Positions 10,268-19,954 of a DNA stretch of 43,640 nt are shown piece by piece. Each line of letters begins with the position of its first letter. The first letter of the stretch is position 1. The DNA comes from an uncultured Campylobacterales bacterium (GTDB lineage: Bacteria > Campylobacterota > Campylobacteria > Campylobacterales > CACVAW01), in NCBI GenBank assembly GCA_902727925.1, contig CACVAW010000009.1, positions 1-43,640 on the forward strand, written 5' to 3'. The position numbers and the translations under genes are program-made. The notes below the pieces were generated by a model that saw only the letters and a program-made list of their open reading frames with translations, was not told the origin of the DNA and did no database searches.

Positions 10268-10726
10268 TTATACCTTATGGTATGGATGATTGTTTTGTAT
10301 ACAAAATCCTCTATAAATCTGTTCATATAAAAAAAGCTTAGCCATGGTATGAGTAAATGTCATTTTACTCATACTAAGTTTTAAATTTGCACGTTTTAAA
10401 AACTCTTTTTCAAATCCAAAAGCCCCACCTATAAAGAAATTGATTTTAGGATGAACTAAAACTTCTGCAAATTCTTCACTAGAAAGATCTTTACCTGATT
10501 CATCTAGTATAATATTAAAGCTATTGGGTTCTATATATTTATCTAAAGCTATAGTGTAACTCTTTTTAGCCAGTTCAGATGAATTCTTTTGAGCTTTTAC
10601 TATATCTTTATTAAATATATAGTTCTCAGTAATTCTTGTCTGTTTTGATATTAGTTTCAAATAATTATTAGCTAGTTTATTTGTAACATCATTATTCTCT
10701 TTGTCTATAATATATGTATTTATCAT
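10268..10726 (-). CDS. rlmH: 23S rRNA (pseudouridine(1915)-N(3))-methyltransferase RlmH
   Basis: FFIGGAFGFEKEFLKRANLKLSMSKMTFTHTMAKLFLYEQIYRGFCIQNNHPYHK. Confidence 0.95.
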   Translation of the reverse strand: MINTYIIDKENNDVTNKLANNYLKLISKQTRITENYIFNKDIVKAQKNSSELAKKSYTIALDKYIEPNSFNIILDESGKDLSSEEFAEVLVHPKINFFIGGAFGFEKEFLKRANLKLSMSKMTFTHTMAKLFLYEQIYRGFCIQNNHPYHKV

Positions 10727-10815
10727 AAAAGCTCATTTTTTAATCCTATTATACCAAATATACTAAGAAGATTTAGGTAGGATTTAATATATAAAACCTA
10801 GGAAAAATTTTAAAT

Positions 10816-11676
10816 ATGAGAGAAATTATAAAACTACTAAGACCACGTCAATATATAAAAAACTTATTTGTCTTAGCTCCCCTACTTTTTTCTTTTATGT
10901 TCACGCTACAAAGCGTTACGAGTTCTATTTTAGCCTTTGCCTTATTCTCACTCATAGCAAGTAGTATATATATCCTAAACGATATTATGGACGTAAATGA
11001 AGACCAAAACCACCCAGAAAAGAAGCACCGTCCACTTGTATCTGGGAAAGTGTCTATAAAAACTGCTAAAGCTATCTTTGTTTTTTTATCTACGGCAACT
11101 CTTATTATTACTTATTTTGTGAATATAGATTTATTCTTCGTAATACTCTTTTATTTTGTATTAAATATTCTTTATTCAATCAAGCTTAAACATATTTCTA
11201 TTTTAGATATTTCTATTATTGCAGTTGGGTTTGTTTTGAGACTTTATGCTGGTAGCGTTGTTATTGATTCAAGCTTATCTATTTGGATTATTCTAATGAC
11301 TTTTTTATTAGCACTGTTTTTAGCTCTTGGAAAAAGGCGTGATGATATATTACTTTCAGATATGAATCTAAAAACAAGAAAAAATATAGATGGATATAAT
11401 CTAGAATTTATAAATATTTCGATGATATTTATGGGTGCTGTTACTATTACTTCATATATACTCTATACAGTTTCATCAGAAGTAATAGTAGAATTAGGTA
11501 GTCAAAATTTATACTTAACATCATTTTTTGTAATTATTGGACTACTAAGATATCTACAAATCACATTTGTAGAACAAAAAAGTGGGAATCCAACACAAAT
11601 TCTATACCAAGACACCTTTTTAAAAACAACTCTTGCTCTTTGGATAATTAGCTTTATAATAATAGTAAACATATGA
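10816..11676 (+). CDS. UbiA-family prenyltransferase, decaprenyl-phosphate phosphoribosyltransferase (DPPR synthase) type
   Basis: LLRPRQYIKNLFVLAPL and NDIMDVNEDQNHPEKKHRPLVSGKVS, the NDxxDxxxDxxHPxKxxRP motif of DPPR synthases; polytopic. Confidence 0.92.
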   Translation: MREIIKLLRPRQYIKNLFVLAPLLFSFMFTLQSVTSSILAFALFSLIASSIYILNDIMDVNEDQNHPEKKHRPLVSGKVSIKTAKAIFVFLSTATLIITYFVNIDLFFVILFYFVLNILYSIKLKHISILDISIIAVGFVLRLYAGSVVIDSSLSIWIILMTFLLALFLALGKRRDDILLSDMNLKTRKNIDGYNLEFINISMIFMGAVTITSYILYTVSSEVIVELGSQNLYLTSFFVIIGLLRYLQITFVEQKSGNPTQILYQDTFLKTTLALWIISFIIIVNI

Positions 11677-12050
11677 TTTTTATTAAATATTCTATTTTCG
11701 CTATTATTTCTACTATTGTAAATTTAGCTTTTCAATACCTTAGCTTTTATTTTTATAGTGGCTGTCTGAGCTTATATATTGCTATATTTTGGGGTACACT
11801 TTTCGGTCTTATTGTCAAATATATTTTAGACAAAAATTTTATATTTTATGATACAAGTAAAAAACACAGTAAAAAATTCGCTCTTTATTCTATTATGGGA
11901 ATTTTAACAACTGCAATATTTTGCGGTACAGAAATAGCCTTTGATCATCTTTTTGATCTTAAATATACAGGCGCTGTAGTAGGTCTTAGTATTGGATATA
12001 TAATAAAATATTTTCTAGATAAAAAATATGTATTTGAGACTAAACAATGA
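11673..12050 (+). CDS. GtrA family membrane protein
   Basis: About 4 TM small protein; KYSIFAIISTIVNLAFQYLS, FGLIVKYILDKNFIF; 4-bp overlaps with both neighbours. Confidence 0.85.
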   Translation: MIFIKYSIFAIISTIVNLAFQYLSFYFYSGCLSLYIAIFWGTLFGLIVKYILDKNFIFYDTSKKHSKKFALYSIMGILTTAIFCGTEIAFDHLFDLKYTGAVVGLSIGYIIKYFLDKKYVFETKQ

Positions 12051-13333
12051 ATCTAAAAAGTTGGGGATTATATCCCAAAATTAAATCAAAAGTTTTTCCT
12101 CTAATTAATAAAACACAACTTAGTAAACTACTCTCATCAAACAAAGAATTTATACCCTACGGTAATGGTAAAAGCTATGGAGATAGTGCTTTAAATGAGA
12201 ATATAATACATACTAAAAAATATAACTTTTTTTTAAATTTCAATGAAGGCACTGGACTTCTTCATGTACAAAGTGGAGTGACACTAGATGAAGTTATAGA
12301 GGTATTTTTACCTCGTGGATGGTTTATAAAAATTACTCCTGGAACAAAACTAATCACTGTAGGTGGAGCGATATCAGCTGATATTCATGGTAAAAATCAC
12401 CATATCGATGGATGTTTTAGCCAGTCGGTAGAAGAGTTTACTTTAATGCTTGGTAATGGAGAAATTAAAACTATCAAAAAAAACGATGAGCTTTTTTATG
12501 CAACTTGTGGAGGTATGGGTTTAACAGGAGTTATACTAGACGCAAAAATATATCTAAAAAAAGTAAACTCAAAATATATAAACCAAACAACAATAAAAAC
12601 AAAAAACTTAAAACATACTTTTGAAGTTTTTGAAAAATATCAAGACCTACCCTACTCTGTAGCTTGGATAGATTGTCTCTCCCGTGATATTGGTAAAGCT
12701 ATTGTCATGGTTGGAGATTTTAGAGATGATAATAACCTTGATTATAAGAAAGATAAAAACCTAAATATACCTTTTATGTTTCCAACGTTTGTATTAAATA
12801 AATTTAGTGTAAAGCTCTTTAATTATTTGTATTATAAAAAAGCTCCTAAAAGAATAGAAGAAAAAAAAGTAAGTATTGATTCTTTCTTTTATCCACTTGA
12901 TAAAATAAACAATTGGAATAGAATATATGGTAAAAATGGTTTTACACAATATCAATTTATACTACCAAAAGAATCAAGTTTTCAAGGACTTCAAGAGATA
13001 CTAAGCAAGATCGCTAGTAGTGGTAAAGGATCTTTTTTAGCAGTATTAAAGCTTTATGGTAAGGAAAATAAAAACTACTTATCCTTTCCTATTGCTGGAT
13101 ATAGCTTAGCACTTGATTTTAAAATTGAAAAAGGAGTGTTTGAACTGCTTGATACTCTTGATGAAATTGTGTTAAAACACGGTGGAAGAATGTATCTAGC
13201 AAAAGATGCTAGAATGAGTAAAGAAACTTTGCATAAAAGCTATCCAAAAATAAAAGAATTTTTAAATATAAGAAAAAAATATAACTTAACAGATAAGTTT
13301 AACTCACTTCAATCAAAAAGGCTTGATATATGA
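12047..13333 (+). CDS. FAD-binding oxidase, DprE1-like decaprenylphosphoryl-beta-D-ribose 2-oxidase
   Basis: YGNGKSYGDSALN, TPGTKLITVGGAISADIHGKNHHIDG, GGMGLTGVI and C-terminal YLAKDARMSKE match DprE1. Confidence 0.92.
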   Translation: MNLKSWGLYPKIKSKVFPLINKTQLSKLLSSNKEFIPYGNGKSYGDSALNENIIHTKKYNFFLNFNEGTGLLHVQSGVTLDEVIEVFLPRGWFIKITPGTKLITVGGAISADIHGKNHHIDGCFSQSVEEFTLMLGNGEIKTIKKNDELFYATCGGMGLTGVILDAKIYLKKVNSKYINQTTIKTKNLKHTFEVFEKYQDLPYSVAWIDCLSRDIGKAIVMVGDFRDDNNLDYKKDKNLNIPFMFPTFVLNKFSVKLFNYLYYKKAPKRIEEKKVSIDSFFYPLDKINNWNRIYGKNGFTQYQFILPKESSFQGLQEILSKIASSGKGSFLAVLKLYGKENKNYLSFPIAGYSLALDFKIEKGVFELLDTLDEIVLKHGGRMYLAKDARMSKETLHKSYPKIKEFLNIRKKYNLTDKFNSLQSKRLDI

Positions 13334-14055
13334 TATTAATAATAGGTGCAAAAAGTGATATAGCAAAAAAGTGTGCTCATGAATATGCCAAAAATGGATA
13401 CAACCTAACACTTGCTAGTAGAGATATACTTGAGCTACAAGATTTTGCTTCAGATATAAAAATAAGACATAATATAAATGTAATACTAAAAGAATTTGAT
13501 ATAACCAAATTTGAGACTCATCAAGAGTTTTTTGAGAGTCTAGAAAAAAAACCATTTGGGACTATAGTAGTATCAGGATACATGAATGAACAAAGTATTT
13601 GTGAGAGTAACTTTAAAGAATCTCTTAAAACTATAAATACAAACTTCACAGGGGCTGTAAGTATACTTAATATTGTAGCAAAGCACTTAGAAACAAAAAA
13701 AGAAGGTTTTATAGCAGCAGTGAGCTCAGTTGCCGGAGATAGAGGAAGAGCATCAAACTACATCTATGGGAGTAGTAAAGCAGGACTAAGTGCGTACCTT
13801 TCAGGACTAAGAAACAGACTATATAAAAGTAATATCCAAGTACTCACAGTAAAGCCAGGTTTTGTAAATACAAAAATGACAGCACATTTAGATTTACCCA
13901 AAAAGCTAACAGCAAGCCCTAAAAAAGTAGCCTCAGATATATATAAAGCAGTAGAAAAAAATAAAAATATTTTATATACTAAATGGATTTGGAAGTACAT
14001 TATGTTTATAATCAAAAGCATTCCAGAAAGTATTTTTAAAAGGCTTAATTTATGA
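13330..14055 (+). CDS. SDR family oxidoreductase, DprE2-like decaprenylphosphoryl-2-keto-beta-D-erythro-pentose reductase
   Basis: GAKSDIAKKCAHEYAKNGYNLTLASRD nucleotide-binding motif; YIYGSSKAGLSAYLSGLRNRL active site; directly after DprE1 with ATGA overlap. Confidence 0.9.
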   Translation: MILIIGAKSDIAKKCAHEYAKNGYNLTLASRDILELQDFASDIKIRHNINVILKEFDITKFETHQEFFESLEKKPFGTIVVSGYMNEQSICESNFKESLKTINTNFTGAVSILNIVAKHLETKKEGFIAAVSSVAGDRGRASNYIYGSSKAGLSAYLSGLRNRLYKSNIQVLTVKPGFVNTKMTAHLDLPKKLTASPKKVASDIYKAVEKNKNILYTKWIWKYIMFIIKSIPESIFKRLNL

Positions 14056-14642
14056 AAGAAATAGCTTTTTTTGATTTTGATGGAACTATAACTAAAAAAG
14101 ATAGCTTTATTCAGTTTATTATCTTTAGTGTTGGGGTTTGGAGATTTCTATTAGGTTTTTTTATACTATTACCTATACTTATTTTATATAAAATAAAATT
14201 AATTTCAAACTATAAAGCAAAAGAGTATGTCCTAACATATTTTTTTAAGAATATGAGAATAGAAGATTTCGATAAAATATGTAAAAACTTCTCAGAACAA
14301 AAAATAGATAAAATGATAAGAGTAAAAGCTCTAAAAAAACTAAATTATTACAAAAACTTAGACTATGAAGTGGTAATAGTCTCAGCTTCTATTGAAAACT
14401 ATCTTATCCATTGGTGTGAAAAAAATAAATTAAAATTAATAGCTACAAGCATAGAAGTAAAAAACAATTTAATTACAGGAAAACTACTATCAAAAAACTG
14501 CTACGGAAAGGAAAAAGTTGTAAGAATAAAAAAACTTTATAACCTAGAAGACTTTCACAATATCTATGCTTACGGTGATAGTAGAGGAGATAGAGAGATG
14601 CTTCGTCTTACTAACCTCTCTTTTTATAAACCTTTTTTATAA
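14052..14642 (+). CDS. HAD-IB family phosphatase
   Basis: FFDFDGTITKKDSF, VIVSASIENYL and YAYGDSRGDREML motifs. Confidence 0.92.
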   Translation: MKEIAFFDFDGTITKKDSFIQFIIFSVGVWRFLLGFFILLPILILYKIKLISNYKAKEYVLTYFFKNMRIEDFDKICKNFSEQKIDKMIRVKALKKLNYYKNLDYEVVIVSASIENYLIHWCEKNKLKLIATSIEVKNNLITGKLLSKNCYGKEKVVRIKKLYNLEDFHNIYAYGDSRGDREMLRLTNLSFYKPFL

Positions 14643-14644
14643 TA

Positions 14645-14842
14645 TCTCTTGAAGAACATAAGAAACAAATAGCAATATTCTATCTTCCTCCTTATTCACC
14701 TGAATTTAATCCTGATGAGTATCTCAATCAAGATTATAAAAGAAATACCAATAAAAATAGTCTACCTTTCACTTTATCTCAGCTTAGAAAAAACACTTTA
14801 AATTATATGAATAGTCTTGTTAAAGATACTGATAATTTTTAA
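14645..14842 (+). pseudogene. C-terminal remnant of an IS630-family transposase
   Basis: No start codon; translation SLEEHKKQIAIFYLPPYSPEFNPDEYLNQDYKRNTNKNSLPFTLSQLRKNTLNYMNSLVKDTDNF* carries the IS630 DDE-type FYLPPYSPExNPDEYLNQD signature. Confidence 0.88.
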
Positions 14843-15025
14843 ACATTCTAGTATCACTTATGCCTCTTAATTTAAACTGTATTTAGTTAGTGGAGTAATA
14901 AATTGTTTTACATTTTTAAATTATATTTTTTTGAGTTGTAAATAAAGTAAAAATATAACTAAAAAAACTCTTTTATCTATATTTAGGAAGATAATACTTC
15001 ACGCTACAAATCTTTTAAACAAAAC

Positions 15026-16642
15026 CTATTTATTCAATCTATAAATACTTGCTTCTTTAATATTTGGAAATATTTTATACATACTGCCATAATATTTTAT
15101 ACTATTAGATTTACCAACGCAATTTAAATCGAATATATAAAAATCTAGCCCTTTTATATCAGAACTAGTCTTGTCTTTTAAACTTACTTCACAACCTTTA
15201 TTTTTATAGTGTTCAAAAATTTTTTTATAACTTACTCCTAAACTCATAGCATGATAAGACTCATATTTATTTGTATAAGTATTTAAAAACTTATACTCTT
15301 TTTGTATTTTATTTGAAAAAACTTTATACTTGTCATACGCAAAAAAATCTGGTATTAAATATACACTATATCCATCTCTTAAGTATTGATTTAACTCTAC
15401 AAAAAAATCAAGTTCTTCTTTACTTCCTTTCTTTGCATCTACTGGGTGAGACTTACATTTAATACGAGTATAGTACTCTGCAAGTTTACAATTATCCATC
15501 CCAAGTAGTATTGATTTAGAAGAAGGAGTTTTAAAGTTAGTATAGAATTTTTCCACCAAATTTGAACTTGATCTATAATTCATTACAGGTAAGTTATTAA
15601 TAATTCGAAAAATAAAAATAACAGTTAGAAAAATAGACCATATAAATTTAGCATTTTTTTGAGGAATCAACTTGTTAAGAGCATAAACTATAAATACAAA
15701 CGATAAAAAACTAGGCCAAATAAAATTTCTATAAGTCATAACTGTATTGTTTGTGAGAAAAAAGCTTAAAAGTAAGAAGTTAACTAAAATGATTAAAAAC
15801 AGTAGTTTTTTTCTTTTATCTTTTTCAAAAAAATATACTAAAAATCCAAGAAATTGCAGAAAAAATAAAAATACCCCAATCCCTTTAATCCATAAGCTTT
15901 TACCTAAGTCAAACATCGCGAATCTAAACTGACCCATATATTGACTTTTACCTATATTCATAAGCTCTACAAAAAAGTTTTTATTCAATAAAGAAAGTAT
16001 TAATGCAATTACTACTATATAAATAAGAGAGTCTCTAAAAAGTGAAATTAAATGTTTTTTTTCAAAAATGTTATTTACTGTTAATTCTTTATTACTTTGG
16101 TACCAAAAAAGGAGTAGATAAAGAGGTATAAGAAATAAAACAGTCTCTTTACTCATCAAAGCTAATCCAAAAACAAACAAAGACAAAAATCTAATTTTAG
16201 AACTCTTTAAGGCAACAAAAAATGCGAGTAATACATAAAAAATTGCTATAAAGTCCTCTTTTAGATGTGAAATTGTAATCAAAGAAGCATCAAGACTCAA
16301 AACCAAAAATACTGAGGCCATACCTAAAAATTTATTTTTTGAAATATTTTTAATTATTAAATAATATAAAATAAAAGAGCAATAAGAAAGAGTAAGGGTA
16401 CATACTAATAATCCATATTTCCCAAAAATAAAATAAAAAGGAATCAAAGTTAAACTAATAATAGGTCTTCTTCCAAAATAAAAATTAAGTTCTCCGTCTG
16501 ACTGTAAATCTATCGAAGTATATAGATATAAAACGCTATCAAGGTGGTATGGTTCACTTAAACTAAACATTCCAATAAATATAAAAACTAAAAATAGTCC
16601 TATAAAAAATGCTAACTCTTGGTTTTTTCTTATAAAATTCAC
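15026..16642 (-). CDS. multi-TM GT-C-like glycosyltransferase candidate
   Basis: About 10 hydrophobic segments, N-terminal PYHLDSVLYLYTSIDL acidic loop after TM1, soluble C-terminal domain; 4-bp overlap with miaA. Confidence 0.65.
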   Translation of the reverse strand: MNFIRKNQELAFFIGLFLVFIFIGMFSLSEPYHLDSVLYLYTSIDLQSDGELNFYFGRRPIISLTLIPFYFIFGKYGLLVCTLTLSYCSFILYYLIIKNISKNKFLGMASVFLVLSLDASLITISHLKEDFIAIFYVLLAFFVALKSSKIRFLSLFVFGLALMSKETVLFLIPLYLLLFWYQSNKELTVNNIFEKKHLISLFRDSLIYIVVIALILSLLNKNFFVELMNIGKSQYMGQFRFAMFDLGKSLWIKGIGVFLFFLQFLGFLVYFFEKDKRKKLLFLIILVNFLLLSFFLTNNTVMTYRNFIWPSFLSFVFIVYALNKLIPQKNAKFIWSIFLTVIFIFRIINNLPVMNYRSSSNLVEKFYTNFKTPSSKSILLGMDNCKLAEYYTRIKCKSHPVDAKKGSKEELDFFVELNQYLRDGYSVYLIPDFFAYDKYKVFSNKIQKEYKFLNTYTNKYESYHAMSLGVSYKKIFEHYKNKGCEVSLKDKTSSDIKGLDFYIFDLNCVGKSNSIKYYGSMYKIFPNIKEASIYRLNK

Positions 16643-17508
16643 TGTATTTTTCCTTTTATCTCACGAACACTTTGAAATTGTGTTTTATTAAAAGTTCTTT
16701 GTCTTTTTGCTAGTTTATTTGTGTTTGTTACTATTTTTTCTTCTAGCTTCTCTATACTATAAAGACCATCAAAGTACTCAAAACACTCTTTTATACCAAT
16801 AGATCTAAAACATTTTGGTGCTCTTGTATATTTATTTTCTAAATATTTTATTTCGTCAAGCAGACCATTTTTTAGCATTTGTTTAGTACGTTTTTTGATT
16901 TTTTCTTTTAGTATATCTCTTGGTATATCTATGTTATAGATAATTATATTCTCTTTTATTATAGGTATTTTAGGATTATTTTTGAAATACTCTGTTACGC
17001 TTACACCACTTTCTTTATATATTTCAAACCATTTTTCGATTCTATATTTATCATTTGAAGATATTTTTAGAGCATAATTTTTGTCTGTATCAAGTATTGT
17101 TTTATAAGCATTTTCTAGATTTTCTAGATTTTTGGCTACTTCTATTTTTGTAGAAGATGATATTGTTGGCTTTGGACTAATACCCTCAATCATAGATTTT
17201 AGATAAAATCCAGTACCACCAACTATAAGTAAATTTTTATTGTTTTTTAATGCTTCTTCATAAGCCCTTTTATATTCATCAAAAAACATATTTACGTTAA
17301 AATCTTGACTAGGAAGTATTATATCAATACCAAAATGCTTTATATTCTTACGTTCTAGAAGTGTTGGTTTAGCAGATACTATATCAATCTCTTTATAAAT
17401 ACTTAATGAATCAAGAGATAATATATAAGCATCATGCTTATTTGCAAGCTCTATTGAATATGAAGTCTTACCTGAGGCTGTTGTTCCTATAAGAGCAAAA
17501 ATATCCAT
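16639..17508 (-). CDS. miaA: tRNA dimethylallyltransferase
   Basis: GTTASGKTSYSIELA, LSLDSLSIYKEIDIVSAKPT, VGGTGFYLKSMIEG. Confidence 0.96.
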   Translation of the reverse strand: MDIFALIGTTASGKTSYSIELANKHDAYILSLDSLSIYKEIDIVSAKPTLLERKNIKHFGIDIILPSQDFNVNMFFDEYKRAYEEALKNNKNLLIVGGTGFYLKSMIEGISPKPTISSSTKIEVAKNLENLENAYKTILDTDKNYALKISSNDKYRIEKWFEIYKESGVSVTEYFKNNPKIPIIKENIIIYNIDIPRDILKEKIKKRTKQMLKNGLLDEIKYLENKYTRAPKCFRSIGIKECFEYFDGLYSIEKLEEKIVTNTNKLAKRQRTFNKTQFQSVREIKGKIQ

Positions 17509-17528
17509 CTATTTGATTATACGCTTTA

Positions 17529-18134
17529 TCAAAAACCCAAATCCTCATTTACTAAGATAAGTATTATTCTATTTTTTTCATCTGCTTTTATATAAGTAAA
17601 TTTGTTTGCTATGTTTTCTATATTTTTACTTGGTTTCTTACCAAATTTAATTGATTTTGCATTCATTCTTTCTATATTTTTTACAGCTGCAACATTCATA
17701 AGTCTTGCATATCCGTCTTCTAGGGTCTCTACTATTTTATTTTTACCAACGATAATAAGAACTCTCTTAGGTCCAAATATCATAGCAGCTACTCTATTTC
17801 CACTACCATCAGCATTTACTAGCTTACCATCTTTTGTTAGAGCATTTGTACTTGTTACGTAAAGATCACTAAGCATACCCTGGCGACGTCTATTCAAGTT
17901 TTCTTCCATAGAAATACCATTTTCATATTGATTATACAAATTTATATCACTACTATTTTGTAAATACTCTAAAAGACCAATCTCATCTACACTTGTAGAG
18001 CCACCAAGCCCTACACTCATATCTTTTTTTATAAAAGTTTTTGATAGTTTTAGAGCTTCATTTTTATCTTCTACACTATGAACTTGATAGCCACAGCTTT
18101 CTAAAGACTCAATAAATTTTTGCATAATAAACAT
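17529..18134 (-). CDS. LUD domain (LutC/YkgG-like) lactate utilisation protein
   Basis: MSVGLGGSTSVDEIGLLEYL, DLYVTSTNALTKDGKLVNADGSGNRVAAMIFGPKRVLIIVGKNKIV. Confidence 0.88.
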   Translation of the reverse strand: MFIMQKFIESLESCGYQVHSVEDKNEALKLSKTFIKKDMSVGLGGSTSVDEIGLLEYLQNSSDINLYNQYENGISMEENLNRRRQGMLSDLYVTSTNALTKDGKLVNADGSGNRVAAMIFGPKRVLIIVGKNKIVETLEDGYARLMNVAAVKNIERMNAKSIKFGKKPSKNIENIANKFTYIKADEKNRIILILVNEDLGF

Positions 18135-18135
18135 T

Positions 18136-18873
<738 letters not shown>

Positions 18874-18881
18874 TTAGATAT

Positions 18882-19910
18882 TTATTTGTTTTCTCTTATA
18901 CTATTTATATATTCATAATTGATTTTTATGCTTTTAGTTTTTGGTAAGTTTGAAGCTACTCTTTTTAAAACTCCACTAAAGTCATTAAATAGATAGTTCG
19001 ACATACTTCCAGGTATTGGATTGATTTCTACCAAATATACTTCATTCTTTATTACAAAAAAGTCACATCTTATTAATGCACCTTCAAACATATTTAAATA
19101 AATTTTCTTAAAAAGTTGCTTCATTTTATTTTTTATATCATCACTTAAATCAGCTTCTTTTATGATATCACTACGCGAAAAATTAAGATATTTTTGATCA
19201 AAATCAAAAAGCCCTTCTTTTTGAGTTTTTTCTATCATAGAAAATTCAAAATCATCTCCAGTTTTTGCACCTGCAAGTGTATACTCTTCCACTCCATCAA
19301 TAAAAGGCTCAACTATCGCACTTGTATCATATTCATAAGCTGTATCAAAAGCGTAATCAAGTTCTTTTTCACTTTTAACTACTCTTATCCCCATTGAGCT
19401 ACCTGATTTTGTGGGTTTAACAATTACGGGATAATCAAATTTGATATTTGGGGTATTTTCTTTTTGTGTATAAATATAATCAAGTACATTCACCCCTACT
19501 TCTTTGGCATAAAGCTTAGTTAAGTGTTTTGAAAAACTAAGTACACAACCCTCTACCCTAGGTCCAACAAAAGGGATCTCGTAAAAATCAAACATTGATG
19601 CTAATTTACCATCTTCTCCATCTGCACCGTGAACAAGGTTAATACATACGTCAAAATCTATTTTTTTACTAAATATTCCTTTAGTAAAAAATCCACCATT
19701 TTTAAGTTCTAGTTTTTTGTATTTTTTGTATTTTGAATTTGTAAAGGTTATTGATTGAAGCTCTTTTGAGTCAATAAGATAAAACTCTCTATTTGTATCA
19801 CAAAATATATAAGCTACTTCATTCTCTAGCTTTTTAGCTACTGATATAGCACTTACTATACTTATTTCATGCTCAAAACTCTGCGCTCCAAATAGTAATG
19901 AATACTTCAT
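18882..19910 (-). CDS. ddl: D-alanine--D-alanine ligase
   Basis: LLFGAQSFEHEISIVSA, LVHGADGEDGKLASMFDF, VKPTKSGSSMGI, EINPIPGSMS. Confidence 0.96.
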   Translation of the reverse strand: MKYSLLFGAQSFEHEISIVSAISVAKKLENEVAYIFCDTNREFYLIDSKELQSITFTNSKYKKYKKLELKNGGFFTKGIFSKKIDFDVCINLVHGADGEDGKLASMFDFYEIPFVGPRVEGCVLSFSKHLTKLYAKEVGVNVLDYIYTQKENTPNIKFDYPVIVKPTKSGSSMGIRVVKSEKELDYAFDTAYEYDTSAIVEPFIDGVEEYTLAGAKTGDDFEFSMIEKTQKEGLFDFDQKYLNFSRSDIIKEADLSDDIKNKMKQLFKKIYLNMFEGALIRCDFFVIKNEVYLVEINPIPGSMSNYLFNDFSGVLKRVASNLPKTKSIKINYEYINSIRENK

Positions 19911-19954
19911 ATATAAAAAATCTCCAATTTATCATTCATAACTTATAACTTCTT

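Noticed and set aside
13764-14021. 85-aa minus-strand ORF inside the DprE2-like gene
   Set aside because: Antisense to a conserved SDR reading frame.
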